Below are positions 38,101 to 50,155 of a stretch of DNA of 64,000 nucleotides, one piece after another. The position numbers and the translations under genes are program-made. The stretch comes from Vigna angularis. Its lineage: Eukaryota; Streptophyta; Magnoliopsida; Fabales; Fabaceae. How positions within the stretch are numbered: position 1 is the stretch's first letter; each line of letters starts with the position of its first letter. The DNA is taken from contig NC_068970.1 of NCBI RefSeq assembly GCF_016808095.1, forward strand, positions 12,878,501 through 12,942,500. The letters are read 5' to 3'. Below the pieces are notes generated by a model, which saw only the letters and a program-made list of their open reading frames with translations, had not been told where the DNA came from and made no database searches.

Positions 38101-41100
38101 TTTCTGTGTTGTCCACTGCACCACCTGTTCATCTTTTTGAGTGAAAAGATTCAATTCAAATAAAATCTAAACCTAATTAAAAGTTAATGTGATTAAAAAT
38201 TCAATTTGTTATGTATGTTGTCAGCCAAAACACCACCTAATTTAAAAGTAATGCAACTAGAATTCACCTTTTACATTGCAGGCAGCAGCGCCTGTTCACT
38301 TTCTTTGTGAATGAGGGTTTCAATTAAAACAAAATCTGAACCCAATTAGAAACTAAGGGTGTTTTCTGCTGCACTCTTCGCCAAACTTGCATTGGTTAGG
38401 TGTAGGTGCATATCTTCACCCATATCCAATTAAATGCAAAATTAAGAAATTCAGAATTGGCACTGGCACTAGTTCACCTATTGTGCATCACTTCTTTTCC
38501 TTATGAAATTTAAAAACTGTAATCACAAATCCAAGTCACCAGAGGGGTGTGTACACACACATATATGTGTGTATTATATATATGTGTGTGTGTGTGGAAG
38601 TCTCACGTCGATAAAATGGGTTACTTCTTAACTTGGTATCGGAGTTATAGTTAGAGTCTATCCTAGCGATATTTGTTGTTTGTTGGACATGTTGTTCCGC
38701 CCGCTATCAGGTTCGAGATAATGTCTATATTTCGGCATGAGGGGGGTGTATCTTATTGTTGTTAATGATTCTAACCATTATTGTTAATGCAATGCATAAC
38801 CATTAAACCCAACATGAAATGTGATATGCCAAGTGTTTTTTTGACTATTCTTAAGTGATAATGTTATACGGGAGAAAGACAAGAATAAGTAATGTTATCT
38901 GTTTTGCAATTCTCATAAGAACATTTTATCAAATGAGATGATTTGGTTTTACTAGTTATTTTATGGTTGACCTTCGGTGTGGTGTTTCCCTTTTGAAGAT
39001 AGTAGAATTGTCAACGCAGGCAAACTTCCCACTGTTAATAGTATAATTTCGTTCACCTTTTTTTAGCATCAGAATCAGTATCAGAAAATTTGTGCTGAAT
39101 TTAATCTCCTGTTCCTTCCCTTTTCGAGTTCATTGAATCATGCAAGATGTTTTGCTACCCATGGATCACTTACCCAGATTACAATGTGGCCTTCCTTTTT
39201 ACTCTACTATATGAACTGGATTTAGTCATATGTCATTGATTGTACGGTTGAATTCATTGGTTCTAATCCTGCTAGCCTTTAGATGGTACTATTTGTTATT
39301 TATTCCCTTTCATTGTTTTTTCAGTGATCATACTCTTAAAGTGTGGAGTATGGATGGCCTCTCAGACAATACGACAGTGCCTATTAATTTAAAAGCAAAA
39401 GCTGTTGTTGCAGCTCATGATAAAGATATCAATTCTGTAGCAGTTGCTCCAAATGATAGTTTAGTATGTAGTGGTTCTCAGGTTGGTAATTATATCTGAC
39501 TTGCAGCTTACTTTATGCCTTTATATCATGTACTGTAATTATTTACAGAAATAATTACTGTCACTTGTGCGTTTCTTGTTTTATTCTAGTAAAGTGTCAC
39601 TAGCTACTTACACCAGCTTCTTTCCTTTACTTATCTTTTTACTCTTTTTTTCCATATTATAGTGTTTCCACTGTAGTTATCATTGTCATTATGTTCCACT
39701 TGTATATCCCATCAGGATCGTACAGCTTGTGTATGGAGACTTCCAGATCTTGTATCGGTTGTTGTGTTTAAAGGGCATAAAAGGGGAATTTGGTCAGTAG
39801 AATTTTCTCCTGTCGATCAGTGTGTTGTAACAGCATCTGGTGACAAGACAATAAGGATATGGGCTATATCTGATGGCTCCTGTTTGAAAACATTTGAAGG
39901 ACACACTTCAAGTGTGTTAAGAGCATTGTTTGTTACCCGTGGAACACAAATTGTTTCCTGTGGTACGAGGCTATCCTATGCTGATTTTCTTTATAACATT
40001 TTTATTTTTTTTCAGTGTGATCAGCTTAATTAATTTTTCAGGTGCTGATGGTTTAGTAAAGCTGTGGACTGTAAAAACCAATGAATGTGTTGCTACTTAT
40101 GATCATCATGAAGATAAGGTGCCAGTTGATCCTTGATATTTCTTTTCATCTAATTTCATATTTTTCTGTCTATAAATGTAATTCCTGAAAATATGGTATA
40201 AATTTGTTACATGTTTTTTTTTTCTTTTCTTTATCGGCAAATTTGTTGCATGCTTAATATTTTCCAAAGGTGAGTTCTTGAATTATTAATTAAAAGCTGT
40301 ATATTGATCTCTTTAGCTTTCAGCCAAGAAATTATATCAATGCTGCTAAATTGTATGCAGTCAAACATTCAAATTATGCTTTCCTTAGTCACCCATTATT
40401 CCGAATTTTAGAGAAAATGTGATTTTTTTTTTCTAATTATTTTGGCAATTACACATTTCCACAATATTTGTTTAAGCATAGAAAAAAGTCATTCTATGAT
40501 ACACTGCTGTTTTGAGTTTTTTTGCTTCTTTAGAAGATGCTTTTTAGGTACCAAGAAAATAACTAAAACAGCTTTTTATAATATCTAATTAACATAAATT
40601 GTTGAAAACATATATTTTCATTGAAAAAACTGACTTTTTGGAAAACTGAAAAACAGGTTGAATTCACAAAAGTTCAGGTTTCTTGTACCTTTTCTTTTGC
40701 TGACTAAATTTGACATGCAGGTTTGGGCCTTGGCTGTAGGCAAAAAAACAGAAATGCTTGCAACTGGTGGTGGTGATGCTGTTGTCAATTTATGGTTTGA
40801 TTCCACTGCAGCTGACAAAGAAGAAGCTTTCCGTAAAGAGGTGAGTTCAACCAATCATTCAGTACTGATACCCTCATATCCTGAAAATTAAATCAAAAGT
40901 TGCGTTTCACCGTGATTCTTTATATAATTGTTGTGAAGATCTAATTGTTCCTATTGCATATCATACCAATTTTATGTTGCTCTTTCTGTGAATTTAATGC
41001 AACAATGTAAGACCAAGAGTAGTCACAATGTTGGAAATCATCTGAATGGAATTTCTATCGGTAAAAGTCGTTAAAAGTCATTATCTGAATTGAATGTAAG

Positions 41101-42827
41101 ACCAAAAGTGCATTTTGCTCATGTTTTTTCTAATGCAACTGTCTTGCAAAACATGCAATATTAGGATTTTATGCAGTTTTTAAATTTTAATGAAAATAAA
41201 CTGCAATACCTCAATTATATCCTGAATTAGATTATCAAAGATGTTTGATTTTACTTTTTATGTTGTAAGTTTGAAATCATGGTTTGCTATTATGAATATT
41301 GCGGTTTAGTTAGTGGTTATTAATTTTCGCAATAACTTAGTTTGTTTTACATACCTTATTATATAGTTTCATAACTGGCATAAAATAACCTAGGCATCAA
41401 GTGTATGTTTGGTCTAAAGATTTATTTTTTTGGAAATATGCTGTTTTTTTCAAAAGCTATCAGAAAGCTGAAAAATGGCTTTCTCAAAATAAGCCAAACC
41501 AAACAAATACTAAATCAGTTGCAATGGTAAGCAACTCTTTACTCAGGCATTTTTTTAATTCTATATCATAAATTCACTCACAAAAAGACAAAGTTATCCA
41601 CTTCGTTTTACTTCATCGTGGAGTAGTTTCAGCTCAAGGATATTTATTTTAATGACGTCGAGAAAAGGGGATTCAAGAAAATTGTCTACAAAGATCTTTT
41701 TTTTTAAGTTCAAATGGTTGTCCAGATATATTATTACATGCTCCATGTTTTATTTTTAGGTTTTTTTATATACTCTTTCAAATCACGAGTGCCCTGTGTT
41801 TTAGAAAGAAAACATTGTAATGTGTACTTTTAATGCAGGAAGAAGGAGTTCTGAAAGGTCAAGAGCTAGATAATGCTGTCTCAGATGCTGACTATACGAA
41901 AGCAATCCAAATTGCATTTGAACTGCGCAGGCCACATAGGCTTTTTGAGTTATTTTCCGAGCTTTGCAGGTTAGCAACAATCATTTGGTTGCCTGAATTT
42001 TGTTAGCGTAAACTTGACTGGTATTTCTGCAGCAGGAAGAGAGAGGCTGAAGAGCATCTTGACAGAGCACTCAAGGGCTTGGGTGATGAAGAGCTTCGCA
42101 CATTATTTAACTATGTTCGAGAATGGAATACAAAACCAAAACTCTGTTATGTTTCACAGTTTGTACTTTTCAGAGTTTTCAGCGTCTTTCCTCCAACTCA
42201 TATTGTTGAGGTGCGGTTTTTTAACCCTTGTTAAGTTCTAAGTGGCGTTGAGCATCTAATCATGCATTTCTTTCGTATTATGTATGTATGATGGTTAATG
42301 AGTGAAATACTTGGCCTCACTATTGAATATGGTTTTGTACAAATAACCCTTACATTTACGTACTATTTCTATTTTTTTTTTTATAATTTTGCATTGATTT
42401 CAGCCTACGTGTAATTGTTGGGATGTTTTTCGAGGACAGAAAAAAACACCATGTTTAATGAACGTTTTTTTATTGGTTATTTCAGATTAAAGGGATTGGT
42501 GAAGTTCTTGAAGGTCTTATCCCTTATAGTCAGAGGCACTTTGGCAGGATAGACAGACTTGTTAGAAGTACATTTTTGTTAGATTTCATTCTATCAGGAA
42601 TGTCAGTTATTGAACCAGAAGCTCAACCGACAGAATCAAAGACCAAGTTACTGTTGCAGTCCGATATCCACATTCCGGACACAGAAAATGACATCGAGGA
42701 GAGAGATGACACTCCTGAAATTACCGCTTCAAAGAAAAGGAAATCAAAAAGATCAAGACATGGTTCACATAAGAAAGTTAAGAATGTAGCTTTCAATAGG
42801 GTCGAGTCTATACCACTACAGGCATAG
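32166..42827 (+). CDS. TOZ: TORMOZ / UTP13 WD40 protein of the small-subunit processome
   Basis: Nucleolar WD40 scaffold orthologous to yeast Utp13 and human TBL3, a U3 snoRNP (UTP-B) subunit for 18S rRNA maturation. Arabidopsis TORMOZ is needed for oriented embryo divisions. 14 exons: 32166-32462, 32557-32739, 34145-34315, 34412-34626, 34793-35075, 37133-37267, 37454-37572, 39325-39481, 39716-39962, 40042-40118, 40721-40840, 41839-41969, 42036-42210, 42486-42827. Phases close, giving 883 aa (Arabidopsis about 876). WD repeats fill residues 1 to about 660, with WD-type dipeptides in RQIRVWDLS, RKVLVWDVDGG, ATVRVWDVS, VVTLWDLH, DRTACVWRLP and DKTIRIWAIS. The Utp13 C-terminal domain follows (about 669-810: AIQIAFELRRPHRLFELFSEL, then RTLFNYVREWNTKPK and IKGIGEVLEGLIPYSQRHFGR). 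A basic tail with KKRKSKRSRHGSHKK (853-867) is a likely nuclear or nucleolar signal. Introns 2, 5 and 7 carry inserted or repeated DNA. Confidence 0.95.
33420..33559 (+). other. Exon-like coding segment of unknown origin in TORMOZ intron 2
   Basis: A 140-base segment bounded by CCTCTCACAG and AATAG|GTTAGA reads openly as a charged protein piece starting YEEEMATPEALIESF and continuing through PYLERRKKSLEKELDAF. The frame stays open through the apparent donor to about 33650. It is phase 0 to phase 2, so inclusion would shift the TORMOZ frame; it is therefore not a normal cassette exon. I do not recognise the family. It may be a gene fragment carried in by a transposon. Confidence 0.35.
35630..36760 (+). 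mobile_element. Decayed LINE (non-LTR) reverse-transcriptase tail in TORMOZ intron 5
   Basis: Reading plus with frame changes, the sequence gives SGLKVIF-like, then FTFPFIYIGVTLGANPLREV and a KLAPWKQ...GRLCL block (35733-35915). Further down comes a W-K-ANGRVRRFWLDNW segment (about 36280-36340). These are the thumb and C-terminal hallmarks of plant L1-type ORF2. Stops and frameshifts are numerous, so it is inactive. It has the same orientation as TORMOZ and lacks the endonuclease half, as expected of a 5'-truncated insertion. Confidence 0.75.
37916..38119. repeat. Perfect 102-bp tandem duplication in TORMOZ intron 7
   Basis: 37916-38017 and 38018-38119 appear identical base for base, both running from ATTCAAATCTCACGCATGAT to GTGTTGTCCACTGC. 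The unit length is a multiple of three and the minus strand is open across both copies. There is no sign this is coding. The perfect identity implies a recent event or strong homogenisation. Confidence 0.95.
38546..38597. repeat. Palindrome-prone GT/AC/AT microsatellite cluster in TORMOZ intron 7
   Basis: Alternating purine-pyrimidine tracts (GTGTGT, ACACACAC, ATATATGTGTGT, ATATATATGTGTGTGTGT) follow one another in both orientations. They are followed by GGAAGTCTCACGTCGAT and a TTGGTATCGGAGT segment that look like part of a dispersed repeat (about 38595-38760). Confidence 0.7.
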
Positions 42828-43608
42828 GATTGGTGCTTTGGTCGTCGTCTAATGTATACATAATGTTTATTGGTCCATGGAAGAGCAGTTTTGATTCATC
42901 CAAATTTTGAAATCTTACCTTCATTTGATAATATGTAAGCGTAGCTACTGTAATTGCATCACTATTGGTTATTCGAGTAGATTAGTTTTCCGGTCTGCCC
43001 TCAACATGTTATGGGAATTCTGCTGTATAACGAAAGAAAGTTATTGTTCTTGAGAGACTGCTGAGGCGCTGTCACTGTTGTATGAAAAAGGTAAGTCAAA
43101 GGATTTGCACCAAATTTGACCCACAATTCTTATAATGTTCAATTCCTTGTTCTTTGCCTTAAATTTAAAATACCAAGGAAATACCAGCGTTCTGAAGGAG
43201 TACTATCGATTTCCTTTATGTTCTGAATGTTCTATTTTATTAAGTATATGGCTGCCAAAAAATGTCCAGTCCATGTATTTTATGTATTTGTGCGTCTGAA
43301 ACAGTGTCTTGTTTCTAGTGCTACGCAAAGATTGTCATGATCATGGTCCTGTCCTGTTTGATCAGCATTGTAATACACTGATTAGATGGATTCAGATATA
43401 TAATTGGTAAACGTTGTATGCTGATTACAGTTTTTATCTCTTTTGGTAAACAGATAAAACAGCAAAACAAAAGTTTTTAAATAAATGCCAAAGATCGAAA
43501 GCCTTTATAGTCTACTTAAAGAAGATTACAATTACTATTGGATAAGCTTTTAGTAGTTGAAAAACAGTGATTTTCAAATTTAACATTTTCGTTTTAAAAC
43601 ACAATGTA

Positions 43609-46054
43609 TGTTAAGTGGAAGACAAGTGTCGAGGAAGGAGAACTGGAGATCAGAAAGTGGAAGACAGATGTGAGCAGTGGAGTGGACGTTCGCTAATGAT
43701 GGTAGAAGTAAAATTCTGGGTTTTTAAAAGTTCACGCCACTTCTTCATGCTTACGTTCTTCTCCAAATCTCTGAAACCATTTTCTCCTCCTTCTCTCTAA
43801 AAAGCTCTTACTTCTCTCTAAGAAATCCTCATTTTTCCTTCTTACGATCACCACTCAGGCACCATTTCTACTTTCCTGGTGTCGAGGGGGTCCGTTTGAA
43901 CCGATCAGTTTCAGATTCTGGACTGGTAAGTTCATCTCTCTCAGCCGAGTGGTTTTTCTGTGCATGCAAGCCTAGTTTTGGCTGCTTGAATTGATCACCT
44001 TTCCATATTTAATTCTGATAGCGTGTTGGTCCTTTACTCTGGTATAGTTTTGAAATCGGTGAGCTTTAAGGGTAGAAGAAACCATAGAGGTGAACCCGTA
44101 TTCTGCCTTTGTGAACGTTCGGTCACGCTTAGAGGTAAGGGAAGCTTATATAATTTGATTAAGATTCTTGTTTTGAATGAATGTATGTTCGTTGATTTCT
44201 GAATGAATATGAAGTATGAGTGTTGATATGTTTTGACTATATGAAGTGTGAATATTTACTATGATATGGATGTATGAATGTATGAAGATAGATGTTGAGA
44301 AATGTATTGATAAGATTATGAATTCTAAGTCTAGAGTTTTATGTGAAAATTGATGTTCGTCACTGAAGATCTTTGACCGTTGGGTTTTCCTGTAAACTCG
44401 GTTGGAACTGGATTCTTTCATTTGGAAAGAATTCCAGTTGAGGACCGAGCGTCATCGTTCAGTAATATCTGTATATAAGCGTTCAACCAAGGATATTTGT
44501 TCCTTGGTGTTTGATGATAAACTTAAGTATATCTATATGTATTTGTATATTTCGTTCGTTCGTAAACACTATTTAAATGGTATCTTATTATATTTATCAA
44601 GCCTTTCTTCTATAAGTTTAGTAGTGTTCGGTCTTACACCAAGCGTTCGTACTAAGTAGTGCTCGGTCTTACACCAAGCGCTCATACTAAGTAAGTGTTT
44701 GGTCTTACACCTAGCGCTAGTTCTCATTTTCGTAATCTATCTTTATAATAAGAGCGTTCGTCCAAACTCAATAGTGTTCGCTCTCTATAGTGTCCGGTCT
44801 TCGACTGACATTCGGTTTCCTTGATGTTTAACTCATTAAGAAGCTTAAGTATTTATTGGTGTTTGGTTTCTTCATATGATTCCGTCAAGTGCTATTATTT
44901 GATGTCCTACATTATTTGTCTTAATTGGTTTCGACCTAGAGTCTTAGTACTCGACCTAGGCGTTACGGTGTTCGGTTTGAACTCTCAGGAGTCAGTTCAT
45001 TAAATTGACTTACTTGATAAACAACATTCGATTATATTAGTCTCTGAGAAGTATTATTATATTTGGTCCTTTTCACAACTAGTGAGTAACTCTCTCAATT
45101 TGATTATGTTTGAGTTGGAGACATTTCGGTCTCACTCCAAGTGTTCGGTCTTGTTCTGGATTAAAAACTAACGTTCGGTATTTGGTATCCTACGGGATCT
45201 TTATTCAAATTGGTTAAGTTGAAGTTTTAATGATGAAAGATGATGGAATATGATATGGATGAAATGACTTTGATTATGAAAGAGTATTTCGGGGAGGAAT
45301 ATCTCATGAATGGATATTGAAATTGGTAAAGTATGAATGTGAGCACGCTAAGCTGGTGGATCATTCTGATATTCCATGATTACTCGTTCTCACGTAGAGA
45401 AGGGTAAGTCATGTGTGAGAATGGCAGGAGATCCTAGTCCTTATGGTTAATTTGGACAGATAGGACTAACCTCGGGTGGCAGTTGTTGAGGGTATCTAAG
45501 TTACTACATCACCTGGGTGCACGAACGTCGTAGCTACACAGAATTCATACAGTCCGGACAGTCAGAGTCTAGTATTAAGCTTTGCATGAAGGAGTTAATG
45601 ATTTATCTTGTGTAGTTGATTGTGTGAAATATATGCTGATACATGAATTAAATTACATAAGCTTACCTTATTTTCCTGTCTTGTCCGTTTTGTACGTTCG
45701 GTCGTTTGTCCTGTTGCAATGATCATCCGTGTGGATGTGAGCAAAAAGAGAAGAGATGCTAGAAGAAGCGCTGGAAGAAGAAAGTTTGGTCGAGGTAGAA
45801 GTTAAGATCAAACAGTAGAACCGTTCGGTCAGTAATTAGTTTATTTGTACGATGACCGTTTGATCATCTTTTACCTTTTTCTTTTGTAAACCGTTCGGTT
45901 TAGATTGCTTATTTGTACAGTTTTAACTTTATCGTTATTCTGTAAGGTCGTTCGCCCATAAACGTACGTCCTATCTCATATAAGACTGATCTGTAGTATT
46001 ATTAACATGTGATTATTCTATTATATAGTTTTATACTGTATTTTTGGGATGTTA
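43609..46054. mobile_element. Probable solo LTR or LTR-like block rich in GTTCGGTC motifs
   Basis: A 2.4 kb block, less A+T-rich than its flanks, with no coding frame. It begins near TGTTAAGTGG and ends near GGGATGTTA. The 5-base flanks ATGTA (43604-43608) and ATATA (46055-46059) could be a decayed target duplication. A CT-rich leader-like part comes first. Then the octamer GTTCGGTC and close variants recur at about 44117, 44626, 44661, 44697, 44929-44970, 45141, 45171, 45695, 45822 and 45892. Segments such as GGAGATCCTAGTCCTTATGG resemble long legume gypsy LTRs as I remember them. No partner LTR or internal region is in the window. Confidence 0.45.
44626..44716. repeat. Three tandem units of about 35 bp within the LTR-like block
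   Basis: Three successive units begin at 44626, 44661 and 44697. Each has G(T/C)TCGGTCTTACACC or its T-variant, followed by AAGCG and a TAGTA-like tail. Spacing is 35 and 36 bases. Confidence 0.85.
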
Positions 46055-46442
46055 ATATACTTTCTTTATTTAAGAATTAGTGAAAACTCATTCACTTAGA
46101 GAATGAGAAAAAATCAATATTATAAATATCATAATAACTATAAGACAATTACAACATATTATTTTGTTTATGATAAAAATAATAAAATTATTATTGTTAT
46201 TATAATTTATTATAAAAGTAAATATAATTAAATTTTATAACTTTATCGTAAATATTTTTTTTTATTTTGTAAATAATTTATTTTATAATAGATATTTATT
46301 TTAGTTTAGAATAGTGATTATATTTAACGAAAAAACAGTCAAATAAAAAAATTAAATTAAAAAAATGATTAAATTAAAAATATTAAAATAAAAAGATAAT
46401 TATTTTAATTTAAAAAACTGTTATTTAAAGGATAGAAAGGGA

Positions 46443-46449
46443 TATAAAA
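46443..46449 (+). promoter_or_regulatory. Possible TATA box for ITPK
   Basis: TATAAAA followed by TATATACACC lies about 260 bases before the ITPK start codon, in strongly A+T-rich DNA where such strings also arise by chance. Confidence 0.25.
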
Positions 46450-46702
46450 TATATACACCAGCAGAAAAAAATCTCTCTATATAATAGTATAAATTTATCC
46501 TAATAAAAAAATTTAATAATTTTTTTTTAAATATTTTACATTTTTTAACTACACGAAAAAAAAATCAATTCAAACTTCATATTAAATTCAAATTGAACAA
46601 AACTAAATTATGATTGTGTTTTATTTGAGTGTTTGAAGAAACAAACCTGTTGGTTAAGGTCTCTTCATTTGCAGTGTCATTCGATTCTCACAGAAAGCAG
46701 AC

Positions 46703-47656
46703 ATGTCTAAGTTTGAATCGGAAGTTGCAGAAGGTGAGAGGTACCGTGTGGGCTATGCTCTCCAAACCAAGAAAGTGGAAAGTTTCCTTCAATCCTCCCT
46801 CCTCGATTACGCCAAACAACACGCCATCGATCTCGTCCAAATCGACCCCTCTTCACCCTTAGAACAACAAGGTCCCTTCCACTGCATCATCCACAAACTT
46901 CACACTCCACAATGGAACAAACACCTCCAACAATTCTCGGCCACGCATCCAGACACCGCAATCATTGACCCCCCCGAGTTGGTGAGTCGCCTCCATGACC
47001 GAGTTTCAATGCTCGAGGCAGCCACCCACTCGCAAATTTCCCTCCAAAATGCCACCGTTGGGGTTCCCAACCAAGTGGTCGTAAAAGAACCAAAAGCCCC
47101 CGATTTCGACAAACTCGAACAGCTGGGTCTGCGATTCCCCGCGATCGCCAAACCGTTGGCGGCTGACGGCGGCGATGGCTCTCACGAAATGTGCCTGGTC
47201 TTCGACCGCGTAGGACTCAACGCGCTGAGCGCTCCCACAGTGCTACAAGAGTTCGTGAATCACGGTGGGGTCTTGTTCAAGATATACGTTGCTGGGCGTC
47301 GCGTGAAATGCGTGAAGCGGAAATCTTTAGGTGATATATCGGAGGAGAGGCTGAGAACTTTAAAGGGGGAGGTGCTGCCGTTTTCTCGTGTATCGAACTT
47401 GGGCGTCGAAGAGGAAGGTGACGCCGTCGAGAAAGCTGAAATGCCGCCGCAGTGTCTGGTGGATGAGTTGGCGAAGGCGTTGAGGGAGGCCTTGGGACTT
47501 AACCTTTTCAACGTTGATGTGATCAGAGATAGTAAGGAACCAACAAGGTACCTTGTTATTGATATCAATTACTTTCCCGGCTATGCAAAATTGCCCTCTT
47601 ATGAGCCTTTTATCACTGATTTTTTGTTGGAGGCTGTTCGCACTAAGGCTAATTAA
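46703..47656 (+). CDS. ITPK1: Inositol-tetrakisphosphate 1-kinase (ITPK1 type)
   Basis: ATP-grasp kinase that phosphorylates inositol 3,4,5,6-tetrakisphosphate and inositol 1,3,4-trisphosphate, on the route to phytate and inositol pyrophosphates. Single exon of 317 aa, the usual size (Arabidopsis ITPK1 about 319 aa). N-terminal inositol-binding domain: GYALQTKKVESFLQSSL and IHKLHTPQWNKHL. ATP-grasp domain: Lys150 in FPAIAKPLAADGG, His161, LQEFVNHGGVLFKIYVAGRR as the hinge and basic substrate segment, then Asp272 in NVDVIRD and Asp287 with Asn289 in VIDINYFPGY as metal ligands. The loop after ADG reads GDGSHEM where Arabidopsis-type proteins have a lysine before SH. The start is the first ATG, directly before the family's acidic N-terminus. 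The CDS is clearly more G+C-rich than its flanks. Confidence 0.96.
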   Translation: MSKFESEVAEGERYRVGYALQTKKVESFLQSSLLDYAKQHAIDLVQIDPSSPLEQQGPFHCIIHKLHTPQWNKHLQQFSATHPDTAIIDPPELVSRLHDRVSMLEAATHSQISLQNATVGVPNQVVVKEPKAPDFDKLEQLGLRFPAIAKPLAADGGDGSHEMCLVFDRVGLNALSAPTVLQEFVNHGGVLFKIYVAGRRVKCVKRKSLGDISEERLRTLKGEVLPFSRVSNLGVEEEGDAVEKAEMPPQCLVDELAKALREALGLNLFNVDVIRDSKEPTRYLVIDINYFPGYAKLPSYEPFITDFLLEAVRTKAN

Positions 47657-48872
47657 GTGAACTACAAGCCTGAGGATGATCAATAAGGTTGTAATGTTAT
47701 AACACTACTGTGTAATCACTTTTTTATGCTGTTTTTCAATGCTTCCTCTTGTATGCCGTTTTGGAGAATGATTGATATTCCACCTTCACTTTGCACCTAT
47801 TATAGGATACTGCTCATTTAAAGTTCCACTAGTCATCAACTGCACTGTGCAGTGTCCTTCCTTGAAACCTGGTTTGCTACCATGATGTTAAATGCATGGC
47901 ATTGGTTTTTCCTTGGATAACTGGATTTGTATGAATCCTTTCCTTCGCTTTGGACTCAACCACTCATTGTCATTTTTTAAAATACTATTTGACAACAAAT
48001 ACACCAGTCCATGAAATTGCAGGAATCTCAGTTATTTTTAAGAACGATAAATGTCAGTCTCATTAGTTCGTAGGCATCGGTTTTTTAAGGTCTAAGAGTT
48101 TTTCCTCTACAAAGCTACGCGTCCTCCGTCAAAAGCATTCCTGGACAAAGGGTTTTATGAATGAAACAAACATAAATTATGAAGAATTGAAATTTGTTGA
48201 GGGTGGATGGTGCTCGCCTTATTGGCCGTGTGTCTTTATTGATATACACCATAACTCGGAGTTGCTTCAGAATCTGATTCTACTTTCGTACTTTATGAGA
48301 TGCTTTATTCTACTACACATTAACAATTACCATAAATTTTCATTTGTCTACAATGAAAAAAAAAAGAAAAGAGATTCTGCCATGCATGGAAGGACAATTC
48401 CATACCCTCATGTGATGCGTCTCTTGTGATTAGCACGCCTCTACTCTTGAGCACTTCGTATTCTTGGTAGTTACCCTACTAAATCAAGGACGCACATATA
48501 TTAATTTTAAGATAACAAAATCTAATTACAAATTCACGAAAAAAAGTACACAAAACATGCGACTCAATGAACTCGATTTAAGAAAATATCACGCTATTCG
48601 CTTAATTGTATTGAGGAACTTCCAAAAATTCCGATATGCTTTATTGTATGCGTACACAGTTAATAATTGAACTACTGAATACACACCGAGCAGATAACAA
48701 ATCATAACCGGGGTCTCAAATATTTACTTTACACATAATGTGAATACACACTGGCTGAATAACTCCGACAAAATGTCTTGAGTTAAGGTGTATTCTTCGT
48801 TTGGTAACTGATTAACAGAATAAACAAACAAACAAACACTTGTCTTCGTCAACATTGTGTGCACGAAAGAAA
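47657..48872. other. Convergent intergenic region between ITPK and ISU1
   Basis: Both neighbouring genes end here, so it should contain two 3' UTRs. Short frames (for example 48157-48429) lack recognisable domains. No repeat or RNA gene was found. Confidence 0.5.
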
Positions 48873-50155
48873 TCATGCAGTGGCTGCCGTCTCTTCTGTT
48901 GCTGCCTCTCCGGTAGCAGTTGCCTTAGCACGCTTAGCTTCATAATCCTTAACAGCCGCTTTGATGGCATCTTCAGCAAGCATGCTGCAGTGGAGCTTAA
49001 CTGGTGGAAGCGAAAGATGCTTTGCAATCTCACTGCAGGACATCGACTATTTGTCAGTTCAAGATCTCAGAACAGGCCAGAGCCATCAATCATGAAGCAT
49101 AACCGAAGCTATGATCCATAATTACAATAAGTGTATCTAATGCAATATGCACATGGCATGATCATTCTAGAAATATATAATATACTATATCTTTTAGCCT
49201 AGAGTTTAAGAGATTCTCCAGGTTAGAGCATTCAGTAATAGTCTGTTGTCTTATACTGGAACTAGAGCTCCTTAATAATAATTGGTCATTTCTTTTAAAA
49301 TTGCAGTTAAGTTTCTTTGAATAGGGGTCTATAATCCTTATTTTCGTTTGCTTCTTTAATTGATTGATTTTTTTTAATTATTATGTTGATTTAATCATAC
49401 CTAAAAATAGTTATTCTTGAAGGGCTTTGATAATTGTGTAGATTCAGCCATTAAAGGATCTTGATAATAGTCTAGGTTCAGTCTTTAATCAACATTTAAA
49501 AACGAATAAGGGTGTGTTGATCATATAAGGAGTTCTAGGGTTGATCTACTGATTTTCGAATGACTGTCATCTGCAAGGAATTTGCATTTTCAGTTGTATT
49601 GTGGTCATTAATGAGGTTGGTAGAGAATTGCAATTCTGCAAATCCAAATTAAATATGTACTTCTTGGATATTATTAAACAAAATAAAAATTATAAATCAT
49701 TTTCAAAAAACACTCCTTATAATCTGCAGATACGAACAATATTAATCTCATTTCTTTCTAGAAATAAACCCTAACGAGGACAAAAATTATTTTTCATTCA
49801 TCAAGGAACAAAGCTTCTATGTTTCTATATAGTATTGGATTTTCACAACTTTTTTAAAGTTAGATACTTCACATACATATAAATATACCGGTGAAGTATC
49901 CATGATTATCGGTATTAAATACGAATCAAATGTGAATATGTGAAGTAAATTAAAGTTTATTTGTTCTTCATGAACTATCCGGTAAGACTAAATTCCTACA
50001 GGCAGTACATAACAAAGAACAAACACACATTAAAGTACAACACATTTCCATCACTAACCATTCACTCCACAAAAGATTCTTCTTTCATTCAGAAGGTAAG
50101 CTGTTCTATTGCCGTACACAGAAAATTAGCACAACATAGCAAATACAGATGAAAG

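Noticed and set aside
37857..38132. 91-codon minus-strand frame with a repeated peptide in TORMOZ intron 7
   Set aside because: It arises from the 102-bp tandem duplication, whose length is a multiple of three. Nothing else suggests coding.
38595..38760. A possible TRIM or Cassandra-type element
   Set aside because: A GGAAGTCTCACGTCGAT segment looks repeat-like, but no 5S-type promoter boxes, primer site or paired ends were found.
46900..47683. Several 80-107 codon minus-strand frames across ITPK
   Set aside because: They are mirror frames of a G+C-richer single-exon gene with clear ATP-grasp motifs on the plus strand.
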